The notes beneath the pieces are model-generated. The model was not told where the DNA came from. It did no database searches and was given only the letters and a program-made list of their open reading frames with translations. Of a DNA stretch of 64,000 nt, positions 20,230-29,097 are shown in pieces (within the stretch, counting starts at the first letter, position 1; every line of letters begins with the position of its first letter). The stretch is taken from positions 1,364,001 through 1,428,000 of the forward strand of contig CBDFIO010000002.1 in NCBI GenBank assembly GCA_965248155.1, read 5' to 3'. The translations under genes were made by a program, and so were the position numbers. The DNA comes from RFSX01 sp965248155. GTDB taxonomy: Bacteria; Bacteroidota; Bacteroidia; Chitinophagales; Saprospiraceae.

Positions 20230-22452
20230 ATGGATCACAAGCATAATTACAATGACAGCGATATAGGCAAGTGCCCGTTTTTGGGAGGAATTCACAGACA
20301 CAGTGCAGGGGGTGGGATGGCTAACCATGACTGGTGGCCCAATCAGTTGAAATTAAATATCCTCCGTCAAAATTCAGCCAAATCCGATCCCATGGGTAAG
20401 TCGTTTGACTATGCCAGGGAATTCTTGAGTCTTAACCTGGATGCCATTAAGAAAGATATCTTCGATCTGATGACAACATCGCAGGACTGGTGGCCAGCCG
20501 ATTACGGCCACTATGGGCCGTTGTTTATCCGTATGGCCTGGCACAGCGCCGGTACATACCGCATATCTGATGGCCGTGGTGGTGGGGGCACAGGCTCCCA
20601 GCGTTTTGCCCCGCTCAACAGTTGGCCTGATAATGAAAACCTGGACAAGGCACGTTTGCTGCTATGGACCATTAAAAAGAAATATGGGAAGAAAATTTCG
20701 TGGGCTGATTTGATGATTCTCGCAGGTAACTGTGCCCTGGAATCCATGGGCTTCGAGACGTTCGGTTTTGCTGGCGGACGTGAGGATGTTTGGGAGCCAG
20801 AGCAAGGTATCTATTGGGGTTCTGAAACCGAGTGGAAAGGGGACAAGCGTTACACAGGTGAGCGTGAATTGGAGAATCCCCTCGGTGCCGTTCAGATGGG
20901 TTTGATCTATGTGAATCCAGAAGGCCCAAACGGAAACCCCGATCCCATAGCAGCTGCCCGGGATATAAAAGAAACTTTTGGCCGGATGGCCATGAACGAT
21001 GAAGAAACGGTCGCATTGATTGCAGGCGGCCACACATTTGGAAAAACCCATGGCGCGGTGGACCCTGACAAGTATGTTGGCAGGGAACCCGAAGCAGCCG
21101 GCATTGAAGAACAGGGCCTGGGTTGGAAAAATTCTTACGGTACCGGAAATGCGGGAGATACGTTTACCAGTGGCCTTGAAGGGACATGGACCACAACGCC
21201 AACCAAATGGAGCAATAACTTCTTTGAGAACCTGTTCGGCTATGAATGGGAGCTGACCAAGAGTCCGGCCGGTGCCCACCAGTGGAAGCCAAAGGGTGGG
21301 GCAGGAGAAGGAACCGTACCGGATGCGCATGACGCTTCCAAAAGCCATACACCGATTATGCTGACTACTGATCTCTCTTTGAGGGAAGACCCTGTATACG
21401 GGAAAATTTCAAGACGTTTCTACGAGAACCCCGATGAGTTCGCTGATGCTTTCGCCCGTGCCTGGTTCAAACTCACGCACCGTGATATGGGGCCAATCAC
21501 CCGCTATCTGGGACCAGAAGTTCCCAAGGAAGATCTGATCTGGCAAGACCCGATCCCAACTGTTACACATCCGTTGATTGATGATCAGGACATTGTTTTG
21601 TTAAAGGGTAAGATCCTTGCCTCAGGACTGTCTGTGTCTCAATTGGGATCTACCGCTTGGGCTTCAGCAGCAACCTTCCGTGGATCAGATAAACGGGGTG
21701 GCGCCAATGGTGCTCGTATCCGCCTTTCACCACAGAAATATTGGGAAGTAAACAACCCAGCCGGACTATCGAAAGTGTTGGATATTCTAATAGGTATCCA
21801 AAAAGAATTTAACAGTGCCCAAACTGATGGAAAGTTGGTTTCACTGGCTGACATAATTGTTTTGGGTGGAAGTGCAGGTATTGAGCAGGCAGCAAAGAAT
21901 GTAGGTCATGATTTGATAGTCCCTTTTACCCCTGGCCGTGCAGATGCTTCACAGGATCAAACCGATTCAGAATCATTTGAGGCGTTGGAGCCAAGGGCTG
22001 ACGGGTTCCGAAACTACCTGAAATCACATCCTACCACTTCTGCAGAAGAACTATTGGTTGACAGGGCGCAGCTTTTAACACTTAGCGCACCTGAGATGAC
22101 AGTTTTGATTGGAGGTTTGCGCGTTCTCAATACGAACTTCGATAAATCCAATCATGGTGTCTTCACCGGCAATCCGGAAGCGCTCACCAATGACTTCTTC
22201 CTGAACCTGCTTGATTTGGGGACGACCTGGAAGGCTGTTTCGGAAGACGAACATGTTTTTGAGGGCCGTGATCGTATAACTGGTGATCTCAAATGGACAG
22301 GAACCCGGGTTGATCTCATCTTCGGTTCCAATTCAGAGTTGCGCGCCCTTGCTGAAGTTTATGGTAGTGAGGATTCCAGGGAGCAGTTCGTTCAGGACTT
22401 TGTGGCAGCGTGGTCTAAGGTTATGAACCTTGACCGTTTCGATTTGGCCTAA
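20230..22452 (+). CDS. katG: Bifunctional catalase-peroxidase
   Basis: This heme enzyme removes hydrogen peroxide by catalase and peroxidase reactions. The distal-side Arg-Trp-His are in IRMAWHSAGTYR, the proximal His is in ALIAGGHTFGKTHGA, and the Tyr of the Met-Tyr-Trp adduct lies in MGLIYVNPEGPNGNPDP. The C-terminal duplicated, heme-free half follows (about residues 420-740). I prefer the ATG at 20230 (MDHKHNYNDSDIGKCPF) over the GTG 24 bp upstream because it matches the family's N-terminus; length is then 740 aa. The coding sequence is visibly richer in G and C than its neighbours, suggesting acquisition from another source. It sits beside an OsmC-type peroxide-resistance gene. Confidence 0.97.
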   Translation: MDHKHNYNDSDIGKCPFLGGIHRHSAGGGMANHDWWPNQLKLNILRQNSAKSDPMGKSFDYAREFLSLNLDAIKKDIFDLMTTSQDWWPADYGHYGPLFIRMAWHSAGTYRISDGRGGGGTGSQRFAPLNSWPDNENLDKARLLLWTIKKKYGKKISWADLMILAGNCALESMGFETFGFAGGREDVWEPEQGIYWGSETEWKGDKRYTGERELENPLGAVQMGLIYVNPEGPNGNPDPIAAARDIKETFGRMAMNDEETVALIAGGHTFGKTHGAVDPDKYVGREPEAAGIEEQGLGWKNSYGTGNAGDTFTSGLEGTWTTTPTKWSNNFFENLFGYEWELTKSPAGAHQWKPKGGAGEGTVPDAHDASKSHTPIMLTTDLSLREDPVYGKISRRFYENPDEFADAFARAWFKLTHRDMGPITRYLGPEVPKEDLIWQDPIPTVTHPLIDDQDIVLLKGKILASGLSVSQLGSTAWASAATFRGSDKRGGANGARIRLSPQKYWEVNNPAGLSKVLDILIGIQKEFNSAQTDGKLVSLADIIVLGGSAGIEQAAKNVGHDLIVPFTPGRADASQDQTDSESFEALEPRADGFRNYLKSHPTTSAEELLVDRAQLLTLSAPEMTVLIGGLRVLNTNFDKSNHGVFTGNPEALTNDFFLNLLDLGTTWKAVSEDEHVFEGRDRITGDLKWTGTRVDLIFGSNSELRALAEVYGSEDSREQFVQDFVAAWSKVMNLDRFDLA

Positions 22453-22491
22453 CGGTGGTACAGTCTGGTAGAAAAGTTATCTAAAATGAAG

Positions 22492-22520
22492 AGGCGGTCT
22501 GACAACGGGCCGCCTTTTTA
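22492..22520 (+). terminator. Rho-independent terminator after katG
   Basis: AGGCGG and CCGCCT form a GC-rich stem followed by TTTTT, about 40 bp past the katG stop. Confidence 0.8.
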
Positions 22521-22581
22521 TATTCTCAAATACGCTGTTTAATAAACAATCATCAGTATGACAGCATTTAAAGTAAATCTG

Positions 22582-22902
22582 TCAAGTTATTATTTGTCCT
22601 TTGGAATAGTTTATCATGTCCAATAGCGTATCAACAATATTTTCTGAATTGGGTTTTTTCATTTTTTTATAACTGCAGACCATAACGGTTCCTGTTTCAA
22701 CCCTGTAGGCAAAAACCCCAATATTACGGCTGCCAGGCTGAGCTATTACCGTTATTTGATTCATTGTTGTTCCCATACCATCACTATATGAACATTCGAT
22801 CTTCCAGGAAATATTCTCGTGGTCATTTGAGAATTTATTTAATAAATTCAATTTAGTACTTCTGTCATGCATTGCTACCGGAATTTTAGTAACAGCAAAC
22901 AC
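22582..22902 (-). CDS. Small protein of unknown function
   Basis: This 106-aa (GTG start at 22902) or 96-aa (ATG at 22872, MHDRSTKLN) frame encodes a soluble protein with an alternating beta-strand-like middle (QITVIAQPGSRNIGVFAYRV, TGTVMVCSYKKM) and a short C-terminal helix. There is no signal peptide or membrane segment. I do not recognise the family. It lies between the convergent katG terminator and an osmC-like gene on its own strand, 59 bp away, so it may be cotranscribed with it. Confidence 0.5.
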   Translation of the reverse strand: MFAVTKIPVAMHDRSTKLNLLNKFSNDHENISWKIECSYSDGMGTTMNQITVIAQPGSRNIGVFAYRVETGTVMVCSYKKMKKPNSENIVDTLLDMINYSKGQIIT

Positions 22903-22961
22903 GCTAAAAAGACCTTAAGGCTGCATATTATGATACAAATGCTGTTTAAATAATACGCTGT

Positions 22962-23372
22962 TTATACCAGGGAAGCGTCTATAGTGATTTCTGCATTCAA
23001 TACTTTAGAAACGGGGCAGTTTTCTTTGGAATCCTGTACCGATTCATTAAAAGTTTTTTCGTCAATACCGTAAATTTTAGCACACAGCGTCAGCTTGGAA
23101 CTGGTTATGCCAATATCTTCAATCGTAACTACACATGTGGTTTCCAATTGCTCCGGGACAAATCCATGGTTGCCTAACACAAAAGAAAGTTTCATATTAA
23201 AACATCCTGCATGGGCTGCAGCAATTAATTCCTCAGGGTTTGTTCCTATGCCATTTTCAAATCTTGAACTAAAGGAATATTGGGTTTTGTTTAAGACTGA
23301 ACTTTGGGTAGTTAAATGACCTTTTCCCTCTTTACCACTACCTTGCCATATTCCTGTTGCTATTCTATCCAT
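22962..23372 (-). CDS. OsmC/Ohr-family peroxiredoxin
   Basis: The 136-aa protein has the family's two reactive cysteines, in AAHAGCFNM (about residue 56) and ENCPVSKVL (about residue 119), plus the N-terminal beta strands. OsmC proteins reduce organic and fatty-acid hydroperoxides in the cytoplasm, using thiols. The LAAAHAGC-type element favours the OsmC over the Ohr branch, but I cannot decide firmly. Its closeness to katG suggests a small oxidative-stress cluster, though the genes are on opposite strands. Confidence 0.88.
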   Translation of the reverse strand: MDRIATGIWQGSGKEGKGHLTTQSSVLNKTQYSFSSRFENGIGTNPEELIAAAHAGCFNMKLSFVLGNHGFVPEQLETTCVVTIEDIGITSSKLTLCAKIYGIDEKTFNESVQDSKENCPVSKVLNAEITIDASLV

Positions 23373-23543
23373 TTTTTTGGGTTTAATTAAATACTGATTT
23401 TACTTTTTTTAATCAGAGTCATTTACATATATCCAATAGCAAATGAAATCTATTTCCGGCAAACCTTTTAACAGTTAATATGCCGTATATACAGAAAAAA
23501 GGTACGGATAAATTTTACTGCCTGATTTTCAGGATATTAATTT

Positions 23544-24575
23544 AACGTGAGTTCGATGTAAGACTAGGCCAAAAGGAGTTGTTTGGTATCGACCAGATTC
23601 TTATAAATGGAGGGTTTAGATTCTTTAAACCCGTAGGCACAAAGTCCACCAAGTATATTGACGAAAAATCCGGCAAAGGAACGATGCCTTGTATGTTCGA
23701 TCTGTGAAATATTTTTGAGCTGGTCAATAATGGTTTCAGAGATAGCAAGTTTTCGGAGCAGAAGAGCATCCTGTAGGGGTGTAATCATTTTGGATTTCAT
23801 ATTCCGTCTCAACTTAGTAATCAAATGAATACCTCTCAAGAAAAGAGTGTCAAAGATTTGCTTGTTGACAATATAGCCTTTATCACCGAACAACCGGCCA
23901 TAGACCTTCTTCATAAACCGTTTACACTTCAATACGGCATTATCATGCACATTGCCCGGAGTGAGTTGAAAATCAATCACTTCGCCCCGGTCATTATGAA
24001 CCAGATGAAGTTTGAAACCATAAAACCAACCCTTTGAAGTCTTGCCTCGTTTGGCCAGTCCAGCAAACACCTTGTGGGAATGAATCCTTCGATTGTGACA
24101 GACCCGGATACTGGTTGAATCAATAAAGGATATCCCACTACATTTACCCATTCGGTACATCTTTACAAACAAGGCTAATGGTAGGACCGCTTTGGTTTGC
24201 AACTCCACCATCCGATTATAAGATACCAGATTGGGAAAATAGCCGCGCATATGTTGGCAGACATGATTCTGGTAAAAGTGCTTAAAGCAACGGTATCCAC
24301 TCATATGAAAAAATACGATGATGCTCATCACCTCGCTCATGGATAACCTGCAGGTACGATTCCGTCGATTTTTCTTTCCCTCTAGGGTATGAGATTTTTA
24401 AAAGTGATCAAAATCGGTGAAAAAATCATCGAAAGCACAGAAAATTGCAATAATTTGACTATCTTTCATAGTAGAGCTTTTTTGTTTTAATTAATTGATT
24501 ATCAACTATTAAGATAAACAAAATTGCTCTTTCTTTTTATCCTATTTTTCCACTTCCTTACGTCGAACTCACGTT
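23544..24575 (-). mobile_element. IS982-family insertion sequence, copy A
   Basis: The 1032-bp element is bounded by 19-bp near-perfect inverted repeats (AACGTGAGTTCGATGTAAG on the left, AACGTGAGTTCGACGTAAG read inward from the right). It is the same length as copy B (36725-37756) and in the opposite orientation. Flanking bases share only ATTT, which in such AT-rich DNA is weak evidence of a target duplication. The right end abuts a glycosyltransferase fragment that lacks its N-terminus. Confidence 0.9.
23564..24469 (-). pseudogene. IS982-family transposase with nonsense mutation
   Basis: The full frame should start at ATG 24469 (MKDSQIIAIFCAFDDFF) and encode 301 aa, as in copy B. Codon 24 is TAA (plus-strand TTA at 24398-24400) where copy B has TTA for Leu, and codon 22 is His for Tyr. 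The rest is intact, including DDE-type residues in SFIDSTSIRVC and FGDKGYIVNK. Reinitiation at the internal ATG (24340, MSEVMSIIVFF) would give a 258-aa protein lacking 43 residues, so activity is doubtful. Confidence 0.88.
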
Positions 24576-25075
24576 ATTTATTAATTGGATTTGATGAATG
24601 TTGGGTGCCAGACAAAGAAGATCATTTATTAAGTGGGGAATTGAGTATAAGCAATAAAATCTATAAGACGAGATTTATTGGTCCGATTAGTAGCCTTTCT
24701 TCAATGGTCTCTGAAAAGGAACTCGATATACTAATAATTTTGTCAGGTCCGGAACCCGCGAGGACAAAGATTGAGAAAAAGCTAATTGAGAAATACGCCA
24801 GAACACAGAAGAAAATTGCTTTGGTTAGAGGAACCAACCGGATGAGCCAGCAAAAGTATCCACCTGGCTGGCAAATACACGACAGGGTGAACAGGGAAAC
24901 CATCAGCTTACTATTGTCAAAATCTTCAGAGGTAATATCAAGAGCCGGCTATAGTTCCATAATGGATTATTATAAAATTAAGGTGGGAGCTACACTTATT
25001 CCAACCCCGGGACAATCTGAGCAAGAATATCTCGCAGCTTATCTAGATGGAAAAATGGGCTTTAAGAGGCTTTAA
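24576..25075 (+). pseudogene. C-terminal fragment of a MurG-like glycosyltransferase
   Basis: From the IS982 edge the frame reads YLLIGFDECWVPDKEDHLLSG, then LIILSGPEPARTKIEKKLIE and VISRAGYSSIMDYYKI ... TPGQSEQEYLA. These are the CWVPD, SGPEP and nucleotide-sugar-binding segments of glycosyltransferase-28-like proteins common in Bacteroidota. The N-terminal half is missing, and the apparent start (24524) lies in IS sequence. The C-terminus is also altered: a 10-bp tandem triplication brings in an early stop after GFKRL. Not a functional gene. Confidence 0.75.
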
Positions 25076-25089
25076 GAGGCTTTAAGAGG
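25061..25089. repeat. Three tandem copies of a 10-bp unit
   Basis: TTTAAGAGGC is repeated at 25061 and 25071, and all but its last base again at 25081. The unit is not a multiple of three, so each added copy shifts the frame; the stop of the glycosyltransferase fragment lies within the second copy. Confidence 0.95.
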
Positions 25090-25230
25090 AAAAAATATAG
25101 CCTGAAGTATCATATTGTATTCTGAATACGTGATCTAAGTCGTTTTTTAATAATGAAAGTTTTATCTCTCAATTAATTTTAATAATCTTAGGAGTAGGCT
25201 CAGTTAAGTTAACCAAAAAACCAAACAACA

Positions 25231-27648
25231 ATGCCAATAAATCAAACTCTTCCTAAGGCCTTGGTATATATATACACAAGGAGAATTGTAAATGCGATTT
25301 TCATTCTTTTATTATTTAATGGATTTGTCATTGGACAAAGTTCATTGACATTTGACAAGGATTTTTCACCTTCCACAATAGGGAAGGGGGCAGCGTCAAC
25401 ATTGACATTGACTATTGAGAATCTAAGTTCGTCAAGTGTTGATAACATTGCATTTACAGATGTTTTGCCAGCGAATACAAGTATTGCGTTTCCCGGGAAT
25501 CTTACATCTGATTGTAATGGATTGCTCACTGCTGCAGACGGAGGGAATACGCTCAGCTTTTCCAACGGCAGATTGGGAGCAAATAGCAGCTGTACAATTT
25601 CCATTAACGTTACTAGCAACACGGTAGGTACCCACACGAATGTGACTGGGGATCTGACTTCTGATGCCGGGAACAGTGGGTCAGCTTCGGCGGACTTAGT
25701 TGTCAGTGATACGAGGCCGGGATTTTCGATGAGTTTATCACCATCGACAATATCGGAAGGGTCAGTTTCTACGATGACACTGACGATTGACAATTCTGCT
25801 GGGACATCATTTGCTACAGGGATATCATTTTTTGTAAATCTTCCTAGTGGTCTTCAGATTGCCTCACCAAGTAATCTTTCAAGCTCATGTGATGATTTTG
25901 GAGTTCCAAACCTGAGTACAACAAGTTCTAGTTTATCAATGTTTAATGGATCTTTAGCGGCAGGTGGTATTTGTACAGTTACAGTAGATGTAGTTGGCAC
26001 AACAGCAGGAATGAAACCTGTAGTTTCTTCAGAACTAAACAGTAATTCACCAAGTTCCTTATCCAGTGGTTTTGCATCGTCAGTATTAAATGTTACGAGA
26101 GACTTTTTATTAAAGTCATTTATTGATGATCCTGTAGTAGCCGGAGAGGAAGTGACTTTGGAATTCAGATTGAAAAATTTTAATCGTAGGAATTCAGCGA
26201 CAAACATAAGTTTTACCGATGATCTTGATGCTGTTGTCAGTGGAATGACAGCCACAAGTTTACCGGCAGATGGATTTTGTGGCTCAGGTTCAACAATTAG
26301 CGGGACAAGTGTTCTTACAATGACTGGTGGAGAATTAGATCCAGAAGCGGACTGTACATTTAATGTAACGCTTCAAGTTCCTAGCACAACTGTTGGTGGA
26401 TCATATACGAACACAACAAGTTCTGTCACCTATGATCTTGATGGATCTGCTACAACAGGAAATGTGGCAACAGATATTTTGGTGGTTCGATCAGCTCCAA
26501 AGATCACAAAGAGTTTTATTGATGATCCTGTTGCACCTGGAGATAATGTAACATTGAGGTTTACTATTGAAAACACAAGTCTTGATGATATGACGGATAT
26601 AGGATTCATAGATGAATTATCATCGGTATTTTTACAGGATGAGACAATACCTGCAAACGGATTTTGTGGAGCGTCTTCAGTAATACAATATATTCCATTA
26701 AGTAACCCTCCTGGCGGATTTTCCAATGAACCTCCGCGACTAATTATTACAGGAGCGGAACTTACTGCACAAAGCTCATGTAGTTTTGATGTTGTGTTGA
26801 AGGTTCCTTCGGATGTAGAAAATGGAACCTACCCAAATACGACAACACCGGTAACAGCAACAGTCAATGGAGAAGGCGTAGAAGGAAATCAAGCATCAGA
26901 TGATTTGACAGTATTGGTAAGACCGACCTTAATTAAGACATTTGATAAAGCTCAGGCCGTACCAGGAAATGTAGTAAATCTTGAGTTTTCAATACAACAT
27001 TCAGATGATGCATCAAGTAATGACTATACAGGAATAGCATTTGATGATGACCTGGAGAGTTTTTTAAGTGGATTAGTAGTTGAATCACCTCTTCCAACAA
27101 TATCTTGTGGAACACTTTCTTTGAATGGATCAAATGTACTTAGTCTTACCAATGGCACTTTAGATGCAGGAGCAGAGCCATGTACATTTAGTGTTGAACT
27201 GACAGTACCAGTGGGGACAACTCCAGCGAGATATACAAATACAACAAGCGATGTGAGTAGTGTGTCAAATGGATTAACAGTATCCTCAGCCGGTGCTAGT
27301 GCTGATCTTCAGATTTCTCCATTGTTATTTACTAAAGAATTCATAGATGACCCAGCCTTGGCTGGAGGGCAAGTTACATTGGAGTTTACACTTGATAATC
27401 AGTCAACAACAGATTATACGGGAATAACATTTTTAGATGACCTAAATGGAACATTGTCAGGACTTATTGCAAGTAATACACCTTTGACTGATATCTGTGG
27501 AACAGGATCTAGTTTAACTGGGACTACAAATCTAATTTTTACAGGAGGAGACCTGTCAGGTGGTAGCTCATGCACATTCAGTGTTGTGCTTGATGTACTT
27601 TCAGGGGCAGCAGCAGGATGTAGGTCTTCAAACCAAAGTGGACAATAA
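25231..27648 (+). CDS. Repetitive secreted adhesin-like protein (DUF11-type repeats), 3'-truncated
   Basis: An ATG at 25231 leads to a signal peptide (IVNAIFILLLFNGFVIGQ, about residues 19-36). Two related Thr/Ser-rich domains follow (residues about 37-290), then at least four copies of a 130-140 aa beta-sandwich repeat starting near residues 292, 424, 566 and 699, each opening K-S/T-F-I-D-D-P and containing V-T-L-E-F. These resemble conserved DUF11-type repeats of cell-surface proteins. The gene runs into IS3 copy 3 at 27619, and the last nine residues (CRSSNQSGQ) are IS-encoded, so further repeats and any sorting domain are lost. The product might be secreted to the periplasm but not anchored. 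Confidence 0.8.
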   Translation: MPINQTLPKALVYIYTRRIVNAIFILLLFNGFVIGQSSLTFDKDFSPSTIGKGAASTLTLTIENLSSSSVDNIAFTDVLPANTSIAFPGNLTSDCNGLLTAADGGNTLSFSNGRLGANSSCTISINVTSNTVGTHTNVTGDLTSDAGNSGSASADLVVSDTRPGFSMSLSPSTISEGSVSTMTLTIDNSAGTSFATGISFFVNLPSGLQIASPSNLSSSCDDFGVPNLSTTSSSLSMFNGSLAAGGICTVTVDVVGTTAGMKPVVSSELNSNSPSSLSSGFASSVLNVTRDFLLKSFIDDPVVAGEEVTLEFRLKNFNRRNSATNISFTDDLDAVVSGMTATSLPADGFCGSGSTISGTSVLTMTGGELDPEADCTFNVTLQVPSTTVGGSYTNTTSSVTYDLDGSATTGNVATDILVVRSAPKITKSFIDDPVAPGDNVTLRFTIENTSLDDMTDIGFIDELSSVFLQDETIPANGFCGASSVIQYIPLSNPPGGFSNEPPRLIITGAELTAQSSCSFDVVLKVPSDVENGTYPNTTTPVTATVNGEGVEGNQASDDLTVLVRPTLIKTFDKAQAVPGNVVNLEFSIQHSDDASSNDYTGIAFDDDLESFLSGLVVESPLPTISCGTLSLNGSNVLSLTNGTLDAGAEPCTFSVELTVPVGTTPARYTNTTSDVSSVSNGLTVSSAGASADLQISPLLFTKEFIDDPALAGGQVTLEFTLDNQSTTDYTGITFLDDLNGTLSGLIASNTPLTDICGTGSSLTGTTNLIFTGGDLSGGSSCTFSVVLDVLSGAAAGCRSSNQSGQ

Positions 27649-27658
27649 GTGAATAAAA

Positions 27659-28642
27659 TTAAGTTACACTTTTAAAAGTTAAATTGAAATATTTTTGTCT
27701 GCGTTTTTTAAATGTTTTGTGTTTACATAATTTTCTTCTCTTCAGTTTTTCTTCTTTTAATCCATAATAAACATCTGCTGGTGTCAAGTTTTGTAAAGAT
27801 TCATGATATCTGTGATGGTTATAATATTTTACAAATTGTGAAAGACGAAAACTCAATTCACCTGGGCTGTAATAATGATCCAGTTTAATTACATTTTTCA
27901 TCGTTCTGTGATACCTTTCAATCTTGCCTTGCGTTTGAGGATGACCAGGTCTTCCTCTCACATGTTTAATTTTGTAATCATCCAAATAAGAGCTCAACTC
28001 TTGACTTAAATAACAAGATCCATTATCAGATAATAACTTAGGCGGTTTATTCAAATTTACATTTGGATGGTTTAATGCCTGATTCAAAGTATTTTTTACA
28101 TCAAGGGTTTTCATCGTTGAGCACAACTCCCAACTTATAATGTACCTAGAATAATCATCTAATATAGTCGATAGGTAATACCATCCCCAGCCAATGATTT
28201 TGAAATAAGTAAAATCAGTTTGCCACATTTGATTGACAGTTGTTGTTTTGTCTTTAAATTCATCTGCGGCAGATATCAGATCATAATGAGGAGGGTTTAT
28301 CAGTCCAGCAGATTTCAATATTCTGTAAACACTGCTTTCGCTTATAAAGTATTGATTCTCATCAGTATACCTGCAAGCCAATTCTCTACAAGAAAGCTCT
28401 GAAACTTCCAGTGCCAGATTCAATATATTAGACCTGATCCGATCAGGAATCTTGTTCCAATAGTGCTTCCTTGTACTTTTCTTTTCCTCTAATCCTACAA
28501 TTCCATTTTCCCGATATTTCTTATACCAGTTGTAAAAGGTTGATTTGTGAATACCAATTTCCTTGAGAGTTCTTCTAACACTCCATTCGGATTGCTCAAC
28601 CAGCCTAATCAGTTCCATCTTTTCTTTTGCTGTAAATCGCAT
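27659..28642 (-). CDS. IS3-family transposase OrfB (copy 3)
   Basis: Same organisation as copy 2: HTH, rve-type core with DDE residues in WQTDFTYF, LLSDNGSCY and QGKIERYHR, expected to be made as an OrfAB fusion by -1 slippage at the A7G run (plus-strand T run 28677-28683). It differs by Arg for Pro in the segment GELSFRLSQF. No stops, so probably functional. Confidence 0.93.
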   Translation of the reverse strand: MRFTAKEKMELIRLVEQSEWSVRRTLKEIGIHKSTFYNWYKKYRENGIVGLEEKKSTRKHYWNKIPDRIRSNILNLALEVSELSCRELACRYTDENQYFISESSVYRILKSAGLINPPHYDLISAADEFKDKTTTVNQMWQTDFTYFKIIGWGWYYLSTILDDYSRYIISWELCSTMKTLDVKNTLNQALNHPNVNLNKPPKLLSDNGSCYLSQELSSYLDDYKIKHVRGRPGHPQTQGKIERYHRTMKNVIKLDHYYSPGELSFRLSQFVKYYNHHRYHESLQNLTPADVYYGLKEEKLKRRKLCKHKTFKKRRQKYFNLTFKSVT

Positions 28643-28656
28643 ATACTTCTTGAATT

Positions 28657-29007
28657 TTATTTTACTCCATTCAAGCTTTTTTTAAGCACACGATTTTTTA
28701 GAGTAAGTTCTGCTACTACCTCTTTAAGGTCTTGATTTTCTGTCTTTAGATGTTGAACTTCTGAAGTGTTGGCTTCACGTTCTGTGTCTCCCTTTAAACG
28801 TTTCTTCCCTGCTTCCATGAAATCTTTACTCCACTTATAATATAGTGGTTGTGAAATCTCTTCTCTTCTACAAAGAGAAGCAACACTTTGTTCTCCTCTT
28901 AATCCTTCAATGACTATTCTAATCTTTTCTTCTGTAGAAAATTTACGTCTTGTCCTTCTTTTTACATCTCGGACATAAGATTCTGCTGATTTGTTTTTCT
29001 TGTTCAT
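28657..29007 (-). CDS. IS3-family transposase OrfA (copy 3)
   Basis: 116 aa, the same protein sequence as OrfA of copy 2: helix-turn-helix followed by a coiled coil, ending KKSLNGVK just past the slippery sequence. Full length. Confidence 0.92.
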   Translation of the reverse strand: MNKKNKSAESYVRDVKRRTRRKFSTEEKIRIVIEGLRGEQSVASLCRREEISQPLYYKWSKDFMEAGKKRLKGDTEREANTSEVQHLKTENQDLKEVVAELTLKNRVLKKSLNGVK

Positions 29008-29097
29008 AATAAAGTGAATTTAATAGTTATGTATAACTTAATTTTATTCACTTAATGGTCCACTTTTATTTGACGATTTACAATTGTTAAAAAATAA

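Larger units (their letters stand above)
27619..29082 (-). mobile_element. IS3-family insertion sequence, copy 3 (intact)
   Basis: 1464 bp with the same inverted-repeat ends as copies 1 and 2 and only a handful of base differences from copy 2. The flanks are GGA on the left and ATT on the right: no target duplication. It cuts the 3' end of the repeat adhesin on its left and abuts an IS256-type remnant lacking its N-terminus on its right. Confidence 0.95.

Noticed and set aside
20511..21352. Long open frames antisense to katG (up to 228 codons)
   Set aside because: They follow from the GC-rich codon pattern of katG; no recognisable domains, and katG itself is unquestionable.
23820..24040. 70-codon frame on the plus strand inside IS982 copy A, and its mirror in copy B
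   Set aside because: Antisense shadow of the transposase gene, present in both copies because they are near-identical.
25242..25793. 183-codon frame opposite the repeat adhesin
   Set aside because: Low-complexity shadow of a Thr/Ser/Val-rich repeat gene; no family features.
25231..27619. Regular direct repeats that might be a CRISPR or satellite array
   Set aside because: The repeats are protein-level beta-domain units of 130-140 codons in one frame, diverged at the DNA level.
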